Part shown: positions 18,501-27,590 of the stretch, piece after piece
Position numbering within the stretch: position 1 is the stretch's first letter
Layout of the letters: each line of letters starts with the position of its first letter
Origin: Rhodopseudomonas faecalis
GTDB lineage: Bacteria; Pseudomonadota; Alphaproteobacteria; Rhizobiales; Xanthobacteraceae
Direction: 5' to 3'
NCBI RefSeq assembly: GCF_003217325.1
Contig: NZ_QJTI01000006.1
Location: forward strand, 62,001 to 126,000
Length of the DNA: 64,000 bases
Position numbers and translations under genes: made by a program
Notes under the pieces: model-generated
What the model was told of the DNA's origin: nothing
The model's input: only the letters and a program-made list of their open reading frames with translations
Databases searched by the model: none

Positions 18501-19910
18501 ATGACGAAACTGCAAAGCTCCCATCGCGCCCCCTTGCGCCGACTGCTGGGCCAATTGGTGGCATGCGTGGTCACGGTCGCCATGGCGCTGCCGCCGCTGC
18601 CGGCCAAGGCACAGGGCCCCGGCCCGCGGCTGCTGCGCGACACCGAAATCGAGCAATTGCTGCGCGACTATACTAGGCCGCTGCTGCGCACCGCGGGGCT
18701 CGAGAAGCACAATATTCAGGTCGCAATCATCAACGATCCGAGCTTCAACGCTTTCGTCGCTGACGGCCGCCGAATTTTTGTCAATTACGGCGCGCTGATG
18801 CAGTCGCAAACCCCGAACCAGCTGATCGGGGTGCTGGCGCACGAGACCGGGCATCTGGCCGGCGGCCATCTGTCAAAACTGCGCGAGCAATTGGCGCAGG
18901 CTCAGACCCAGATGATCGTCGCGATGCTGCTCGGGGTCGGCGCCATGGTCGCCGGCTCCAAGACCGGCCCGAACAGCTCTGGCAGCAATATCGGCATGGC
19001 CGCGCTCAGCGCGCCGCAGGAGATGATCCGCCGCAACCTGTTGTCCTATCAGCGCCAGCAGGAGGAAAACGCCGACCGCGCCGGCGTCAAATTCCTGACC
19101 GCCACCGGCCAATCGCCGCGCGGCATGTATGAGACTTTTCAGCGCTTCAGCAGCGAAAGCCTGTTCGCCGCGCGCGGCGCCGATCCCTATGCGCAGTCGC
19201 ACCCGATGCCGGCCGAGCGCGTGCGCGCGCTGGAAGAACTGGCGCGTTCCAGCGCGTTCTGGGACAAGAAGGACGACCCGGCGCTGCAACTGCGCCACGA
19301 CATGATGCGCGCCAAAACTTCCGGCTTCATGGAAAAGCCCGATACGGTGTCGCGGCGCTATCCGCCCTCCAATGACAGCCTGCCGGCACGCTATGCCCGC
19401 GCCATCAGCACCTATCTGCATGGCGATTTGCGCTCGGCGCTGAGCCAGATCGATGCGCTGATCCAGGCTCAACCCAACAATCCCTATTTCCACGAGCTGC
19501 GCGGCCAGGCGCTGCTGGAAGGCGCGCGGCCGGCCGAAGCAATCCCGTCGCTGCGCAAGGCGGTGCAACTGTCCGGCGGCGCGCCGCTGATCGAAATGCT
19601 GCTCGGTCAGGCGATGGTGGCGAGCAACAACCCGGCCTCGACCGACGAAGCGATCCGGCTGCTGCGCAACGCGCTGGCGCGCGAGAACGAGGCGCCGCTC
19701 GGCTACTCGCAGCTCGCGATGGCCTATGGCCGCAAGGGCGACTATGCCCAGGCCGACCTTGCCGCAGCGCAAGCGGCGTTTTTGCGCGGTGACAACAAGA
19801 CCGCACGCGAACTGGCCGCCCGCGCCAAAACCCGGTTCCCGGTGGGATCGCCGGGCTGGGTCAAAGCCGACGACATCGTCGCCGCCAAGCCGCCGGGCTC
19901 TGACAAATAG
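18501..19910 (+). CDS. M48 family zinc metalloprotease with TPR repeats (BepA/YfgC-like)
   Basis: 469 aa. A signal peptide (about 1-37, ending in AKA), an M48 domain (about 55-260) with the zinc motif HETGH (H114, E115, H118) and the third ligand Glu in EENADRAG, then TPR-like helices (about 300-460). BepA-type enzymes act in the periplasm, assembling or degrading outer-membrane proteins such as LptD. The start ATG 18501 begins MTKLQSS, directly before the signal peptide; a longer in-frame extension upstream overlaps the aminotransferase promoter and is unlikely. Confidence 0.92.
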   Translation: MTKLQSSHRAPLRRLLGQLVACVVTVAMALPPLPAKAQGPGPRLLRDTEIEQLLRDYTRPLLRTAGLEKHNIQVAIINDPSFNAFVADGRRIFVNYGALMQSQTPNQLIGVLAHETGHLAGGHLSKLREQLAQAQTQMIVAMLLGVGAMVAGSKTGPNSSGSNIGMAALSAPQEMIRRNLLSYQRQQEENADRAGVKFLTATGQSPRGMYETFQRFSSESLFAARGADPYAQSHPMPAERVRALEELARSSAFWDKKDDPALQLRHDMMRAKTSGFMEKPDTVSRRYPPSNDSLPARYARAISTYLHGDLRSALSQIDALIQAQPNNPYFHELRGQALLEGARPAEAIPSLRKAVQLSGGAPLIEMLLGQAMVASNNPASTDEAIRLLRNALARENEAPLGYSQLAMAYGRKGDYAQADLAAAQAAFLRGDNKTARELAARAKTRFPVGSPGWVKADDIVAAKPPGSDK

Positions 19911-20143
19911 CGCCGCTGCCCCCAGCCGGCGATCAGGCGGACCAAGCGCCGCGGCGATGGCGGCGCTCCGGCTCTGTCAAGGAGCCCTCCGTTTGTGATA
20001 GGGATCGGCCCGAACTCGCCTGTCGACCATGCCCGGGGCTGTGCGCCTCCTGCCGAGGGCGTATGCCGGTTCACATTGCGTCCATGGAGCCGCATCGTCG
20101 CGGCTCATTCGCCAATCGAGCAATTCCCAAAAGGATTTCGCCC

Positions 20144-20911
20144 ATGTCCGCCGCCCGCTTCGCCGCTCCTGCCCTGCTCGCATTCGCGCTTGGCGCCATG
20201 CCCGCGCTCGCCAGCGAGCCGAGTTTTAGTGATGCCCAGCGCAAGGAGATCGAATCGATCGTGCGCGGCTATCTGCTGTCGCACCCCGAAGTGCTGGAAG
20301 AAGTGTCGGCCGAGCTGAACAAGCGCCAGGCGCTCGCCGAGGCCGAGAAGCACAAGGCGGCGATCGCCGAAAACGCCGACACGATCTTCAATTCGCCGCG
20401 CGGCGTCACGATCGGCAACCGCGCCGGCGACGTCACCATGGTCGAGTTCTTCGACTACAATTGCGGTTACTGCAAACGCGCCATGCTCGACATGATGGAG
20501 CTGCTCAAGGCCGATCCGAAGCTGAAGGTGGTGCTGAAAGAATTCCCGGTGCTGGGGCCGACCTCGATGGAAGCCGCGCAAGTGGCGATCGCGGTGCGCA
20601 TGCAGGACCCGACCGGCCAAAAATATCTCGACTTCCACCAAAAACTGCTGAACGGCCGCGGCCAGGCCGACAAGGCGCGCTCGATGGCCGCCGCCAAGGA
20701 TGCCGGCCTCGACATGGCGCGGCTGGAAAAGGACATGGCGAGCCCGGAAGTGCGCGCCACCATCGAAGAAAATTTTAAGCTCGCCGAAGCGATGGGCATG
20801 AACGGCACGCCGAGCTACGTGATCGGCAACCAGGTGGTGATCGGCGCAGTCGGCCACTCGACGCTGCGCGAGAAGATCAACATCGCGCGCTGCGGCAAGC
20901 CGTCCTGCTAA
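20144..20911 (+). CDS. DsbA-family periplasmic thiol oxidoreductase
   Basis: 255 aa. A signal peptide (about 1-25, ending ALA), an N-terminal helical extension rich in Lys/Glu (about 30-90), then a thioredoxin fold with an inserted helical domain. The active site is CGYC (C107, C110) in FFDYNCGYCKRAM, with the cis-Pro in GTPSY. A second cysteine pair ends the protein (CGKPSC). It resembles the DsbA/BdbD/Com1-like group that makes or reshuffles disulfides in exported proteins. Start ATG 20144 has AAAAGGA upstream. No DsbB is adjacent. Confidence 0.9.
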   Translation: MSAARFAAPALLAFALGAMPALASEPSFSDAQRKEIESIVRGYLLSHPEVLEEVSAELNKRQALAEAEKHKAAIAENADTIFNSPRGVTIGNRAGDVTMVEFFDYNCGYCKRAMLDMMELLKADPKLKVVLKEFPVLGPTSMEAAQVAIAVRMQDPTGQKYLDFHQKLLNGRGQADKARSMAAAKDAGLDMARLEKDMASPEVRATIEENFKLAEAMGMNGTPSYVIGNQVVIGAVGHSTLREKINIARCGKPSC

Positions 20912-20945
20912 TCACTCGAGTCTGATCTGGCCCACACGAACACGT

Positions 20946-21032
20946 ACGGCGGGTTAGCGCGACGCGCGTAACCCGCCAGCCTTGTCGATTTGACGCCATG
21001 TGACGGCGGATGACGCTTCGCTCATCCGCCAT
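20946..21032. repeat. Pair of intergenic hairpins, second dispersed-repeat type
   Basis: Two adjacent hairpins: GGCGGGTTA (20948-20956) with TAACCCGCC (20969-20977), and GGCGGATGA (21005-21013) with TCATCCGCC (21022-21030). They fill the gap between two convergent genes. Short hairpins of this GGCGGRTKA...TMAYCCGCC form are common as dispersed repeats in this bacterial group. They could also serve as a two-sided terminator. Confidence 0.6.
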
Positions 21033-21076
21033 ACGGGCTACGGGCGCAAAGGGCTGCCCGCCGATCAGGACCGGGC

Positions 21077-21304
21077 CTATGGATGCGGCGTGGCGGCAGG
21101 CCGTTCGCATTCGCTGACATGCAGCCGGTCGGCATGCAGCGACCAATGATCGAGCCGCTCGGACTCGCAAAACCGCTTCTTGGCCTTTTCGCAGGCCTCG
21201 CCGCTGTTGTCGGCCTCGACTTCAACGAAGCTCTGGCAGACCTCGGATTGCCGGCCATTCTCCCCAAGGATCTCCTTGAAGAATTTTACGATGTAGAGCG
21301 CCAT
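21077..21304 (-). CDS. Small conserved-looking hypothetical protein
   Basis: 75 aa, start ATG 21304 with AGGAG eight bases upstream. The sequence begins MALYIVKFFKEILGENGRQ, is acidic and has three Cys and two His near the C-terminus, with no signal peptide or membrane helix. I do not recognise a named family. A good ribosome site, plausible composition and convergent placement against the DsbA-like gene support a real gene. A cytosolic role is all that can be inferred. Confidence 0.7.
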   Translation of the reverse strand: MALYIVKFFKEILGENGRQSEVCQSFVEVEADNSGEACEKAKKRFCESERLDHWSLHADRLHVSECERPAATPHP

Positions 21305-21559
21305 GACCGTGCTCCTGAACCCAGCCGGGTACCACCGGGATTAAGAGTGTCACAGAACTATCGCATAGAGGTCACGACATCGCCACGGCGAACTCTGTGG
21401 TTTCGCTGAATAGTGACTACAGCCGCGGGGTTCGGCATCTGATTTCGCCCGGCGCAGGCGGCGTTCAGAAAACAAAATTGCCAGCACTCTCGGAACTCCG
21501 GAACGGCCGTCGCTGGTTGTCGTTTGTTCCGCGGGCAGTGCAAACGCGAGGAGAGTGCA

Positions 21560-22309
21560 ATGAATCGTTTCCTGATTTCCGCCGCAGCCGTTGCGATGTT
21601 CGCCAGCAGCGGCGTGGTCCACGCCCAGGGAACGGGTGGCGGATCGATGGGTGGGAGTGGTGGCGCCGCCCAGCAGAGCGGCAGCCCATCGTCTCAGGGC
21701 GGCGCCAGCTCGCCGAGCAGCCGCGACAGCCTCGGAACCAGTAAGGGTGCCGAGTCGGGCCGCGGATCAGAGCCCGGCATGAAATCGAGCGACTCGATGC
21801 GGGATGGTTCTAGATCCAGCCAGACCACCGGCCAAAGCACCGGCAAGGATGGCGATCGGGACCGCGGCCAGCGCGCTCAGGACGGTTCGCAATCCAACAT
21901 GAAGTCGGATCGCAACAGCACCAAGTCTGACAGCACCAAGTCGGACAAGGACATGCGTTCCAGCGACCGGATGCGCGATGACAATCGCAACGCCGCCGAG
22001 CAACGGGGCGATGACGACAGCCGGTCCACCACCACCGGGCAAGCCGGCGGCGGCGCCAAGCTATCGGCCGATCAGCGCACCCGGATCACCACCGTGATCA
22101 AGCAGCAGCGGGTCGAGCCGGCCACCAACGTCAACTTCAACATCGCGATCGGCACAAGGGTGCCGCGAGAGGTGCGCTTCCATCCGCTGCCCTCGGAGAT
22201 CATCACGATCTATCCCGATTGGCGCGGCTATGAGTTCTTCCTGGCCCGCGGTGAGATCATCGTGGTCAATCCGCGCACCATGGAGATCGTGGCGGTGCTG
22301 CCCGCCTGA
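21560..22309 (+). CDS. Secreted DUF1236-domain protein with charged low-complexity region
   Basis: 249 aa. Signal peptide (1-22, VVHAQ), a Gly/Ser-rich stretch (23-75), then a Ser/Asp/Lys/Arg-rich disordered region (75-170) with near-repeats such as KSDRNSTKSDSTKSDKD, and a C-terminal DUF1236 domain (about 175-245: FNIAIGTRVPREVRFHPLP and YEFFLARGEIIVVNP). DUF1236 is common in rhizobial exported proteins of unknown function. A start-proximal GAGGAGAG supports ATG 21560. A strong terminator follows at 22374. Confidence 0.88.
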   Translation: MNRFLISAAAVAMFASSGVVHAQGTGGGSMGGSGGAAQQSGSPSSQGGASSPSSRDSLGTSKGAESGRGSEPGMKSSDSMRDGSRSSQTTGQSTGKDGDRDRGQRAQDGSQSNMKSDRNSTKSDSTKSDKDMRSSDRMRDDNRNAAEQRGDDDSRSTTTGQAGGGAKLSADQRTRITTVIKQQRVEPATNVNFNIAIGTRVPREVRFHPLPSEIITIYPDWRGYEFFLARGEIIVVNPRTMEIVAVLPA

Positions 22310-22373
22310 CGGGGCCCTTTGCCGGGCAGCCGCGCCCTGCCCCGAGCCCGACCCGGCCTTTCAACGACCTGCA

Positions 22374-22406
22374 CCTCGCCCGCCGCAGTCCGGCGGGCGA
22401 GGTTTT
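22374..22406 (+). terminator. Rho-independent terminator after the DUF1236 gene
   Basis: A perfect 12-bp stem, CCTCGCCCGCCG (22374-22385) with CGGCGGGCGAGG (22391-22402), loop CAGTC, followed by TTTT. Confidence 0.85.
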
Positions 22407-22988
22407 GATTCCCGTGACAAGGAATGATCCGCACCAGCGCTCGACACTGCGCTCGCCTTCCGCATGTTACCGTCAGCTCCCCGTCGGCAAGCCGCCAACA
22501 GCCTGCATCAGACATTGTCCGGTGCGGCAGGACCACGAAGCCAAGCTGTAAGCTGATGTTCCGGCGGGTTTTCCTGGCGCGGCCCGGCCTTTTACGCAGG
22601 GGATAAGCCATAGACTAAAGGTCAGACGTCCCGCGCCCCGGAAAAACCGGCAGCACGAGTTTTGTTGTTTTGCCAATCATCTGGCGGCAAGCCCAAACAT
22701 GCAGATTTAACGGAACGGCTGCGGCTTTTGTCCCTGGGAGGCTTCCCCTTCGCCGCGAGGTTACATATAACGCGCAGGCAATGAGCGTGCCGGGTGTCCC
22801 TGCCCACTGATTGGACAGTGTGGCGCCCGTTCACAGCCTAGCCGCACTGGAAATCAAGATTTCTGGTCACCCTTTTGTGCCGACGCTCCCGGGTGAGCGA
22901 CCCGAATTGATTGTCGGCCGAACGGTGGAACACCGGAGCTGCCTGCAACGGACCATCGCAGGATGACCAGAACCTGTTCGGGATTGAG
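22407..22988. other. Gene-free interval upstream of aroQ
   Basis: About 580 bases between the DUF1236 terminator and aroQ. Short open frames here on the minus strand lack ribosome sites and plausible composition. The region should hold the aroQ-accB-accC promoter. I see no repeat or recognisable operator. Confidence 0.5.
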
Positions 22989-23444
22989 ATGCCAAAGACC
23001 ATCTATGTGCTGAACGGCCCGAACCTCAATCTGCTTGGGCTCCGCGAGCCGGAGGTCTATGGACACGCCACGCTGGCGGATGTCGAAAAACTCTGCGTCG
23101 AAACGGCGGCCAGCTTCGGCCTCTCCGTCGATTGCCGGCAGTCCAACCACGAAGGCGACCTGATCGATTTCATTCACGACGCCCGCGCCAACGGTGCGGT
23201 CGGGATCGTGATCAACCCCGGCGGCTACACTCATACCTCAGTCGCGTTGCACGACGCGGTCGCAGCCGTTCAGCTGCCGACCATCGAAGTGCATATCAGC
23301 AACATCCACGCCCGCGAAAGTTTCCGCCACCAGTCCTTCATTGCGAAGGCCGCATTCGCCAGCCTGTGTGGCTTCGGTATCGATGGATACCGGCTGGCGA
23401 TCAGCGGTCTCGCTGCAAAACTCGGTTTCAGCGCAACAGCCTGA
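22989..23444 (+). CDS. aroQ: 3-dehydroquinate dehydratase, type II
   Basis: 151 aa, a normal type II length. It converts 3-dehydroquinate to 3-dehydroshikimate in the shikimate pathway. Signatures: [17 protein letters not shown] with the catalytic Tyr, the lid Arg region, the active-site His in PGGYTHTS (catalytic Asn in INPGGYTH), and [14 protein letters not shown]. Start ATG 22989 ([12 protein letters not shown]). It is followed after 35 bases by accB and then accC, a conserved alphaproteobacterial operon. Confidence 0.97.
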   Translation: MPKTIYVLNGPNLNLLGLREPEVYGHATLADVEKLCVETAASFGLSVDCRQSNHEGDLIDFIHDARANGAVGIVINPGGYTHTSVALHDAVAAVQLPTIEVHISNIHARESFRHQSFIAKAAFASLCGFGIDGYRLAISGLAAKLGFSATA

Positions 23445-23479
23445 CGCCTTCCCTTCACCTCGAAAGTTTGGATCGACCT

Positions 23480-23959
23480 ATGGCCCGCCAGCCTGAAGAT
23501 ACCCCCGCCGCAAAGACCAAGGCTGCCGATGACAGCGTGCTGATTCGCGAACTGGCACTGCTGCTCGAAGAGACCAATCTGACCGAGATCGAGATCGAGC
23601 GTTCAGGACTGCGGCTGCGCGTGGCCCGCAACGTCACCGTCGCGGCGACCATGCCGGCGATGGCGGCCAATTATGCACCGGCCGCCGCTGCGGCGCCGGC
23701 TGCTCCGGCCGATGTCAGCAAGCATCCGGGCATGGTGCCGTCGCCGATGGTCGGCACCGTCTATGTCGCGCCCTCGCCCGGCGCCAAGCCGTTTATCGAG
23801 GTCGGCAGCCGGGTCAGCGCCGGTGACACGCTGTTCATCGTGGAGGCGATGAAGACCATGAATCAGATCCCGTCGCCGCGCGCCGGCACGGTGACCCAGA
23901 TTCTGGTCGAAGACGGCCAGCCGGTGGAATTCGGCGAACCGCTGGTGGTCATCGAGTAG
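23480..23959 (+). CDS. accB: Biotin carboxyl carrier protein of acetyl-CoA carboxylase
   Basis: 159 aa. An N-terminal AccC-interacting helical part (to about 55), an Ala/Pro-rich linker (about 60-80), and a biotinyl domain (about 85-159) with the biotinylated Lys in [10 protein letters not shown] and the protruding-thumb region. It carries CO2 from AccC to the carboxyltransferase in the first step of fatty acid synthesis. Start ATG 23480; second gene of aroQ-accB-accC. Confidence 0.97.
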   Translation: MARQPEDTPAAKTKAADDSVLIRELALLLEETNLTEIEIERSGLRLRVARNVTVAATMPAMAANYAPAAAAAPAAPADVSKHPGMVPSPMVGTVYVAPSPGAKPFIEVGSRVSAGDTLFIVEAMKTMNQIPSPRAGTVTQILVEDGQPVEFGEPLVVIE

Positions 23960-24058
23960 CAAGCGGGGTTTTGGAGTAGCGGCGCTGGTTAGCGCTCAAA
24001 GCCACTGCTCCTGGTCGCGCCTCGCCCTCCTCATTCTCATTGCGCAGTCTGGAACGCC

Positions 24059-25414
24059 ATGTTCGACAAGATCCTGATAGCCAATCGCGGCGAAATCGCG
24101 CTGCGCATTTTGCGGGCCTGCAAGGAGCTCGGCATCGCCACCGTGGCGGTGCATTCCACCGCAGACGCTGACGCGATGCACGTCCGGCTCGCCGACGAAA
24201 GCGTCTGCATCGGCCCGCCGCAGTCCAAGGACAGCTACCTCAACATCCCGGCGCTGCTGGCGGCCTGCGAGATCACCGGCGCCGATGCCGTCCATCCCGG
24301 CTACGGCTTCCTGTCGGAAAACGCCCGGTTTGCCGAAATCCTGGCCGACCATAATCTGCAGTTCATCGGACCGAAGGCCGAGCACATCCGGCTGATGGGC
24401 GACAAGATCGAAGCCAAGAAAACCGCCAAGCGGCTCGGCATCCCGGTGGTGCCGGGCTCCGACGGCGGGGTCGGCCCCGACGACGACGCGATGGCGATCG
24501 CGCGCGAGATCGGCTTTCCGGTGCTGGTCAAGGCGGCAGCCGGCGGCGGCGGCCGCGGCATGAAGGTGGCGCACACCGAGGCCGACCTGCAATTTGCGCT
24601 GTCGACCGCGGCCACCGAAGCCAAGGCGGCGTTTGGCGACGCCTCGGTCTATCTGGAAAAGTACCTGACCAAACCGCGCCACATCGAAATCCAGATTCTG
24701 GGCGATGGCCGCGGCGGCGCGATCCATCTCGGCGAACGCGACTGCTCGCTGCAGCGGCGCCATCAGAAGGTCTGGGAAGAAGGTCCCTCGCCGATCCTCT
24801 CCCCGGAAGCGCGCGCCCGCATCGGCGGCATCTGCGCCAAGGCGATGCAGGATATGCAGTATCTCGGCGTCGGCACCATCGAGTTTCTCTATGAAGACGG
24901 CGAGTTCTACTTCATCGAGATGAACACCCGTATTCAGGTCGAGCATCCGGTCACCGAAATGATCACCGGCATCGATCTGGTACTGGAGCAGATCCGGGTG
25001 GCGGCTGGCGGCGACCTGCCGGCGACCCAGGACGAGATCGTCTTGACCGGCCACGCCATCGAATGCCGCGTCAACGCCGAAAACCCGGTGACCTTCCGGC
25101 CCTCGCCGGGCCGCATCCAGCGTTACCACCCGCCCGGCGGGCTCGGGGTGCGCATCGATTCGGCGGTGTATCAGGGCTACATGATCCCGCCCTATTACGA
25201 CTCGATGGTCGGCAAGCTGATCGTGCACGGCAAGACTCGCGCCGAGTGCCTGATGCGGCTGCGCCGCTCGCTCGACGAGATGGTGGTGGACGGCATCGAA
25301 ACCACGCTGCCGCTGTTCCGGGCGCTGGTGCGCGAGCCGAATATCATCGACGGCGACTACCACATTCACTGGCTCGAACATTACCTGGCTACAGGCGAGA
25401 CCAAGAACAGCTAA
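24059..25414 (+). CDS. accC: Biotin carboxylase subunit of acetyl-CoA carboxylase
   Basis: 451 aa, full length. ATP-grasp enzyme that carboxylates the biotin on AccB. Visible features: [14 protein letters not shown] at the N-terminus, the Gly-rich ATP loop [36 protein letters not shown] with the catalytic Glu/Arg, and [11 protein letters not shown]. It ends in TAA inside a 15-bp direct duplication, followed by an intrinsic terminator. Confidence 0.98.
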   Translation: MFDKILIANRGEIALRILRACKELGIATVAVHSTADADAMHVRLADESVCIGPPQSKDSYLNIPALLAACEITGADAVHPGYGFLSENARFAEILADHNLQFIGPKAEHIRLMGDKIEAKKTAKRLGIPVVPGSDGGVGPDDDAMAIAREIGFPVLVKAAAGGGGRGMKVAHTEADLQFALSTAATEAKAAFGDASVYLEKYLTKPRHIEIQILGDGRGGAIHLGERDCSLQRRHQKVWEEGPSPILSPEARARIGGICAKAMQDMQYLGVGTIEFLYEDGEFYFIEMNTRIQVEHPVTEMITGIDLVLEQIRVAAGGDLPATQDEIVLTGHAIECRVNAENPVTFRPSPGRIQRYHPPGGLGVRIDSAVYQGYMIPPYYDSMVGKLIVHGKTRAECLMRLRRSLDEMVVDGIETTLPLFRALVREPNIIDGDYHIHWLEHYLATGETKNS

Positions 25415-25432
25415 GACAAGAACAGCTAAGAC
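25403..25432 (+). repeat. 15-bp tandem duplication across the accC stop codon
   Basis: The unit AAGAACAGCTAAGAC occurs twice in direct tandem (25403-25417 and 25418-25432). The first copy encodes the last residues and TAA stop of accC; the second lies in the 3' untranslated region. The protein is unchanged. Confidence 0.95.
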
Positions 25433-25471
25433 AAAGGCGGCTCCGAGCAATCAGAGCCGCCTTTATTTTAT
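25433..25471 (+). terminator. Rho-independent terminator of aroQ-accB-accC
   Basis: AAAGGCGGCTC (25433-25443) pairs perfectly with GAGCCGCCTTT (25454-25464), with a 10-nt loop and a T-rich tail (TTTATTTTA). Confidence 0.9.
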
Positions 25472-25632
25472 CGAGACAGGTCTGGCGGACGCCTGCCCCG
25501 CGACGCCCCATGGCGCGGCCCGATTGGCTGCCCGGACGGGAACCGAAGCCTGCGGTCCGCGTTAGTCCCGGCTCGTGGTGTGAGCGGGGGCAATGTGGAA
25601 TTGACGTGCAGAGTCAGTCACGAGGCGACGCG

Positions 25633-27153
25633 ATGACGCCTAATCGCGGACGCTGGTTGCAGGTAGCGCTGCTGTCGGCGGCCTTTGTGGTGTTGGTGGC
25701 GATTAGTCTGGCCTCCATTTATTGGCTGAACCGCGCGCGCGATGATGCGGCGTGGGTCGCCCATACGCTCGAAGTGGAGAACAACATCTCGCTGGCGCTG
25801 GTTCAGATCCGGCGCGCGGAGAGCGCCGAGCGCGGCTATCTGCTGACCGATCAAAAGGAGTTCCTCGACGAATTCGAGGAAGCGGCCAGCGCGATCTTGC
25901 CGCGGCTGCAGACGCTGCAGCAGCAAATCCGCGACAATTCCCAGCAGCAACAGGCGCTGCGCGAGATCATGAGGCTGTCGGAAAATCGGCTGGACCAGTT
26001 CCGGCAGGTGCTGGAGCTCGGCAAGAACAAGAAGATCAGCGAAGCCACCGAACAGCTGCGCATCAGCGCCGGTCGCGAAACCATGAACCGGATTCGCGAA
26101 CTGGCCGGCGAGATGCGCCGCGAGGAGCAGCGGCTGTTTCGGGAGCGCACGATCGCCGCAGATCGCAGTCAGTCGCTGGCCGCCGCCGTGACCACCTCAG
26201 GTGCCTGGCTGGTGGTGATCTTGGCCACCATCTCGATCGCGCTACTGCGCCGCTCGGCGAAAGCACGCGACGAGGCGGAGGCCAAATTGCTCGACGCCAA
26301 TCTCAATCTGGAATCGATCGTGACCGAGCGCACCGCCGATCTGCGCGAGGCCAATGAGGAAATCCAGCGCTTCGCTTACATCGTCAGCCACGATCTGCGC
26401 TCGCCGCTGGTCAACATCATGGGCTTTACCAGCGAGCTGGAAGAACTGCGCAACGATATTTTTCGGCGTATTGAGACGCTGAGTCGCGATCCGGCCGCAG
26501 CGCCCATGCCCGAAACGGCCGACAGTGACAGCGATCCGCAGTTGTCGGAAACCGATCAGAAGCTGTCGCAGGACTTTTCCGAGGCGCTCGGCTTCATCAA
26601 GTCATCAATCGGCAAGATGGACCGGCTGATCACCGCGATTCTGGCGCTCAATCGCGAGGGCCGCCGCGAATTCCGGCCGGTGCGGATCGACACCCGCGAA
26701 CTGATCGAAGGCATCGTCAGCACGGTCGCCCATCAGGCCGCCGAGGCCAATGCGCAGATCCGCGTCGAACCGCTGCCCGAGATCGTCAGCGACCGGCTGG
26801 CGCTCGAGCAGATCTTCTCCAACCTGATCGACAATGCGCTGAAATATCTGAAAGCCGGCGCGCCCGGCGATATCGCGATCCGCGGCCGGGAAAAACTCGG
26901 CTTTGCGATCTTTGAAATCCAGGACAATGGCCGCGGCATCGATCCCAAGGATCACCAGCGCATCTTCGAGCTGTTTCGCCGCGCCGGCCCGCAGGATCGG
27001 CCCGGTCAGGGCATCGGTCTTGCGCATGTCCGCGCCCTGGTGCGCCGCCTTGGCGGAACGATGTCGGTCGCGTCCACCTTGGGCAGAGGCTCGACTTTCA
27101 CAATCACCCTGCCGACCAAATGGCTGGCAACATCTCGGGATACCTCTAAATGA
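25633..27153 (+). CDS. CHASE3-type sensor histidine kinase
   Basis: 506 aa from ATG 25633 (MTPNRGRWLQ). TM1 at about 8-31, a periplasmic four-helix CHASE3 sensor (about 35-180, ESAERGYLLTDQKEFLDEF), TM2 at about 182-205, a coiled coil, HisKA with H253 in IVSHDLRSPLVNIMG, an acidic 45-residue insertion within the HisKA region, and an HATPase with IDNALKYLKAG and DNGRGIDPKD. It autophosphorylates on His in response to an unknown signal. Its stop overlaps the next gene's start (ATGA), so it surely partners the receiver at 27150. The architecture resembles bacteriophytochrome-style CHASE3 kinases that pair with Rcp1-like receivers. Confidence 0.92.
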   Translation: MTPNRGRWLQVALLSAAFVVLVAISLASIYWLNRARDDAAWVAHTLEVENNISLALVQIRRAESAERGYLLTDQKEFLDEFEEAASAILPRLQTLQQQIRDNSQQQQALREIMRLSENRLDQFRQVLELGKNKKISEATEQLRISAGRETMNRIRELAGEMRREEQRLFRERTIAADRSQSLAAAVTTSGAWLVVILATISIALLRRSAKARDEAEAKLLDANLNLESIVTERTADLREANEEIQRFAYIVSHDLRSPLVNIMGFTSELEELRNDIFRRIETLSRDPAAAPMPETADSDSDPQLSETDQKLSQDFSEALGFIKSSIGKMDRLITAILALNREGRREFRPVRIDTRELIEGIVSTVAHQAAEANAQIRVEPLPEIVSDRLALEQIFSNLIDNALKYLKAGAPGDIAIRGREKLGFAIFEIQDNGRGIDPKDHQRIFELFRRAGPQDRPGQGIGLAHVRALVRRLGGTMSVASTLGRGSTFTITLPTKWLATSRDTSK

Positions 27154-27590
27154 GCAAACCTGTTACCATCATCATGATCGAGGACGACGAGGGCCACGCG
27201 CGCCTGATCGAGCGCAACATCCGGCGCTCCGGCGTCAACAATGAGATCGTGCCATTCACGAATGGGACGGCAGCGATCGACTATCTGTTTGGCGGCGATG
27301 GAACCGGTCTTCATCATAAGGGCCAAGCTTTGCTGATCCTGCTTGACCTTAATTTGCCCGATATGTCCGGCATCGATATCCTGCGCCGAGTCAAAGAGAA
27401 CGATCATCTCAAGTGTTCTCCGGTGGTGGTGCTCACCACCACCGACGATGCCCAGGAGATCAAGCGCTGCTACGAATTCGGCTGCAACGTCTACATCACC
27501 AAGCCCGTGAACTATGAGAGCTTCGCCAACGCCATTCGCCAGCTAGGATTGTTTTTCTCCGTGATTCAGGTTCCGCAAGCCGTCGCATGA
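27150..27590 (+). CDS. Single-domain response regulator (Rcp1-like)
   Basis: 146 aa, receiver domain only. Acidic pocket E11/D12/D13, phospho-acceptor D66 in LLDLNLPDMSG, Thr in VLTTTDD and the conserved Lys in ITKPVNY. The long loop before D66 and NDHLKCSPVVVLTT are typical of the Rcp1/CheY-like group that pair with CHASE3 or phytochrome kinases. There is no output domain, so it passes phosphate or acts by protein contact. It overlaps both neighbours by 4 bases, implying coupled translation. Confidence 0.93.
   Translation: MSKPVTIIMIEDDEGHARLIERNIRRSGVNNEIVPFTNGTAAIDYLFGGDGTGLHHKGQALLILLDLNLPDMSGIDILRRVKENDHLKCSPVVVLTTTDDAQEIKRCYEFGCNVYITKPVNYESFANAIRQLGLFFSVIQVPQAVA

Noticed and set aside
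22407-22988. Short minus-strand open frames before aroQ as genes
   Set aside because: They lack ribosome sites, are Arg/Pro/Ala-skewed, and overlap each other in different frames.
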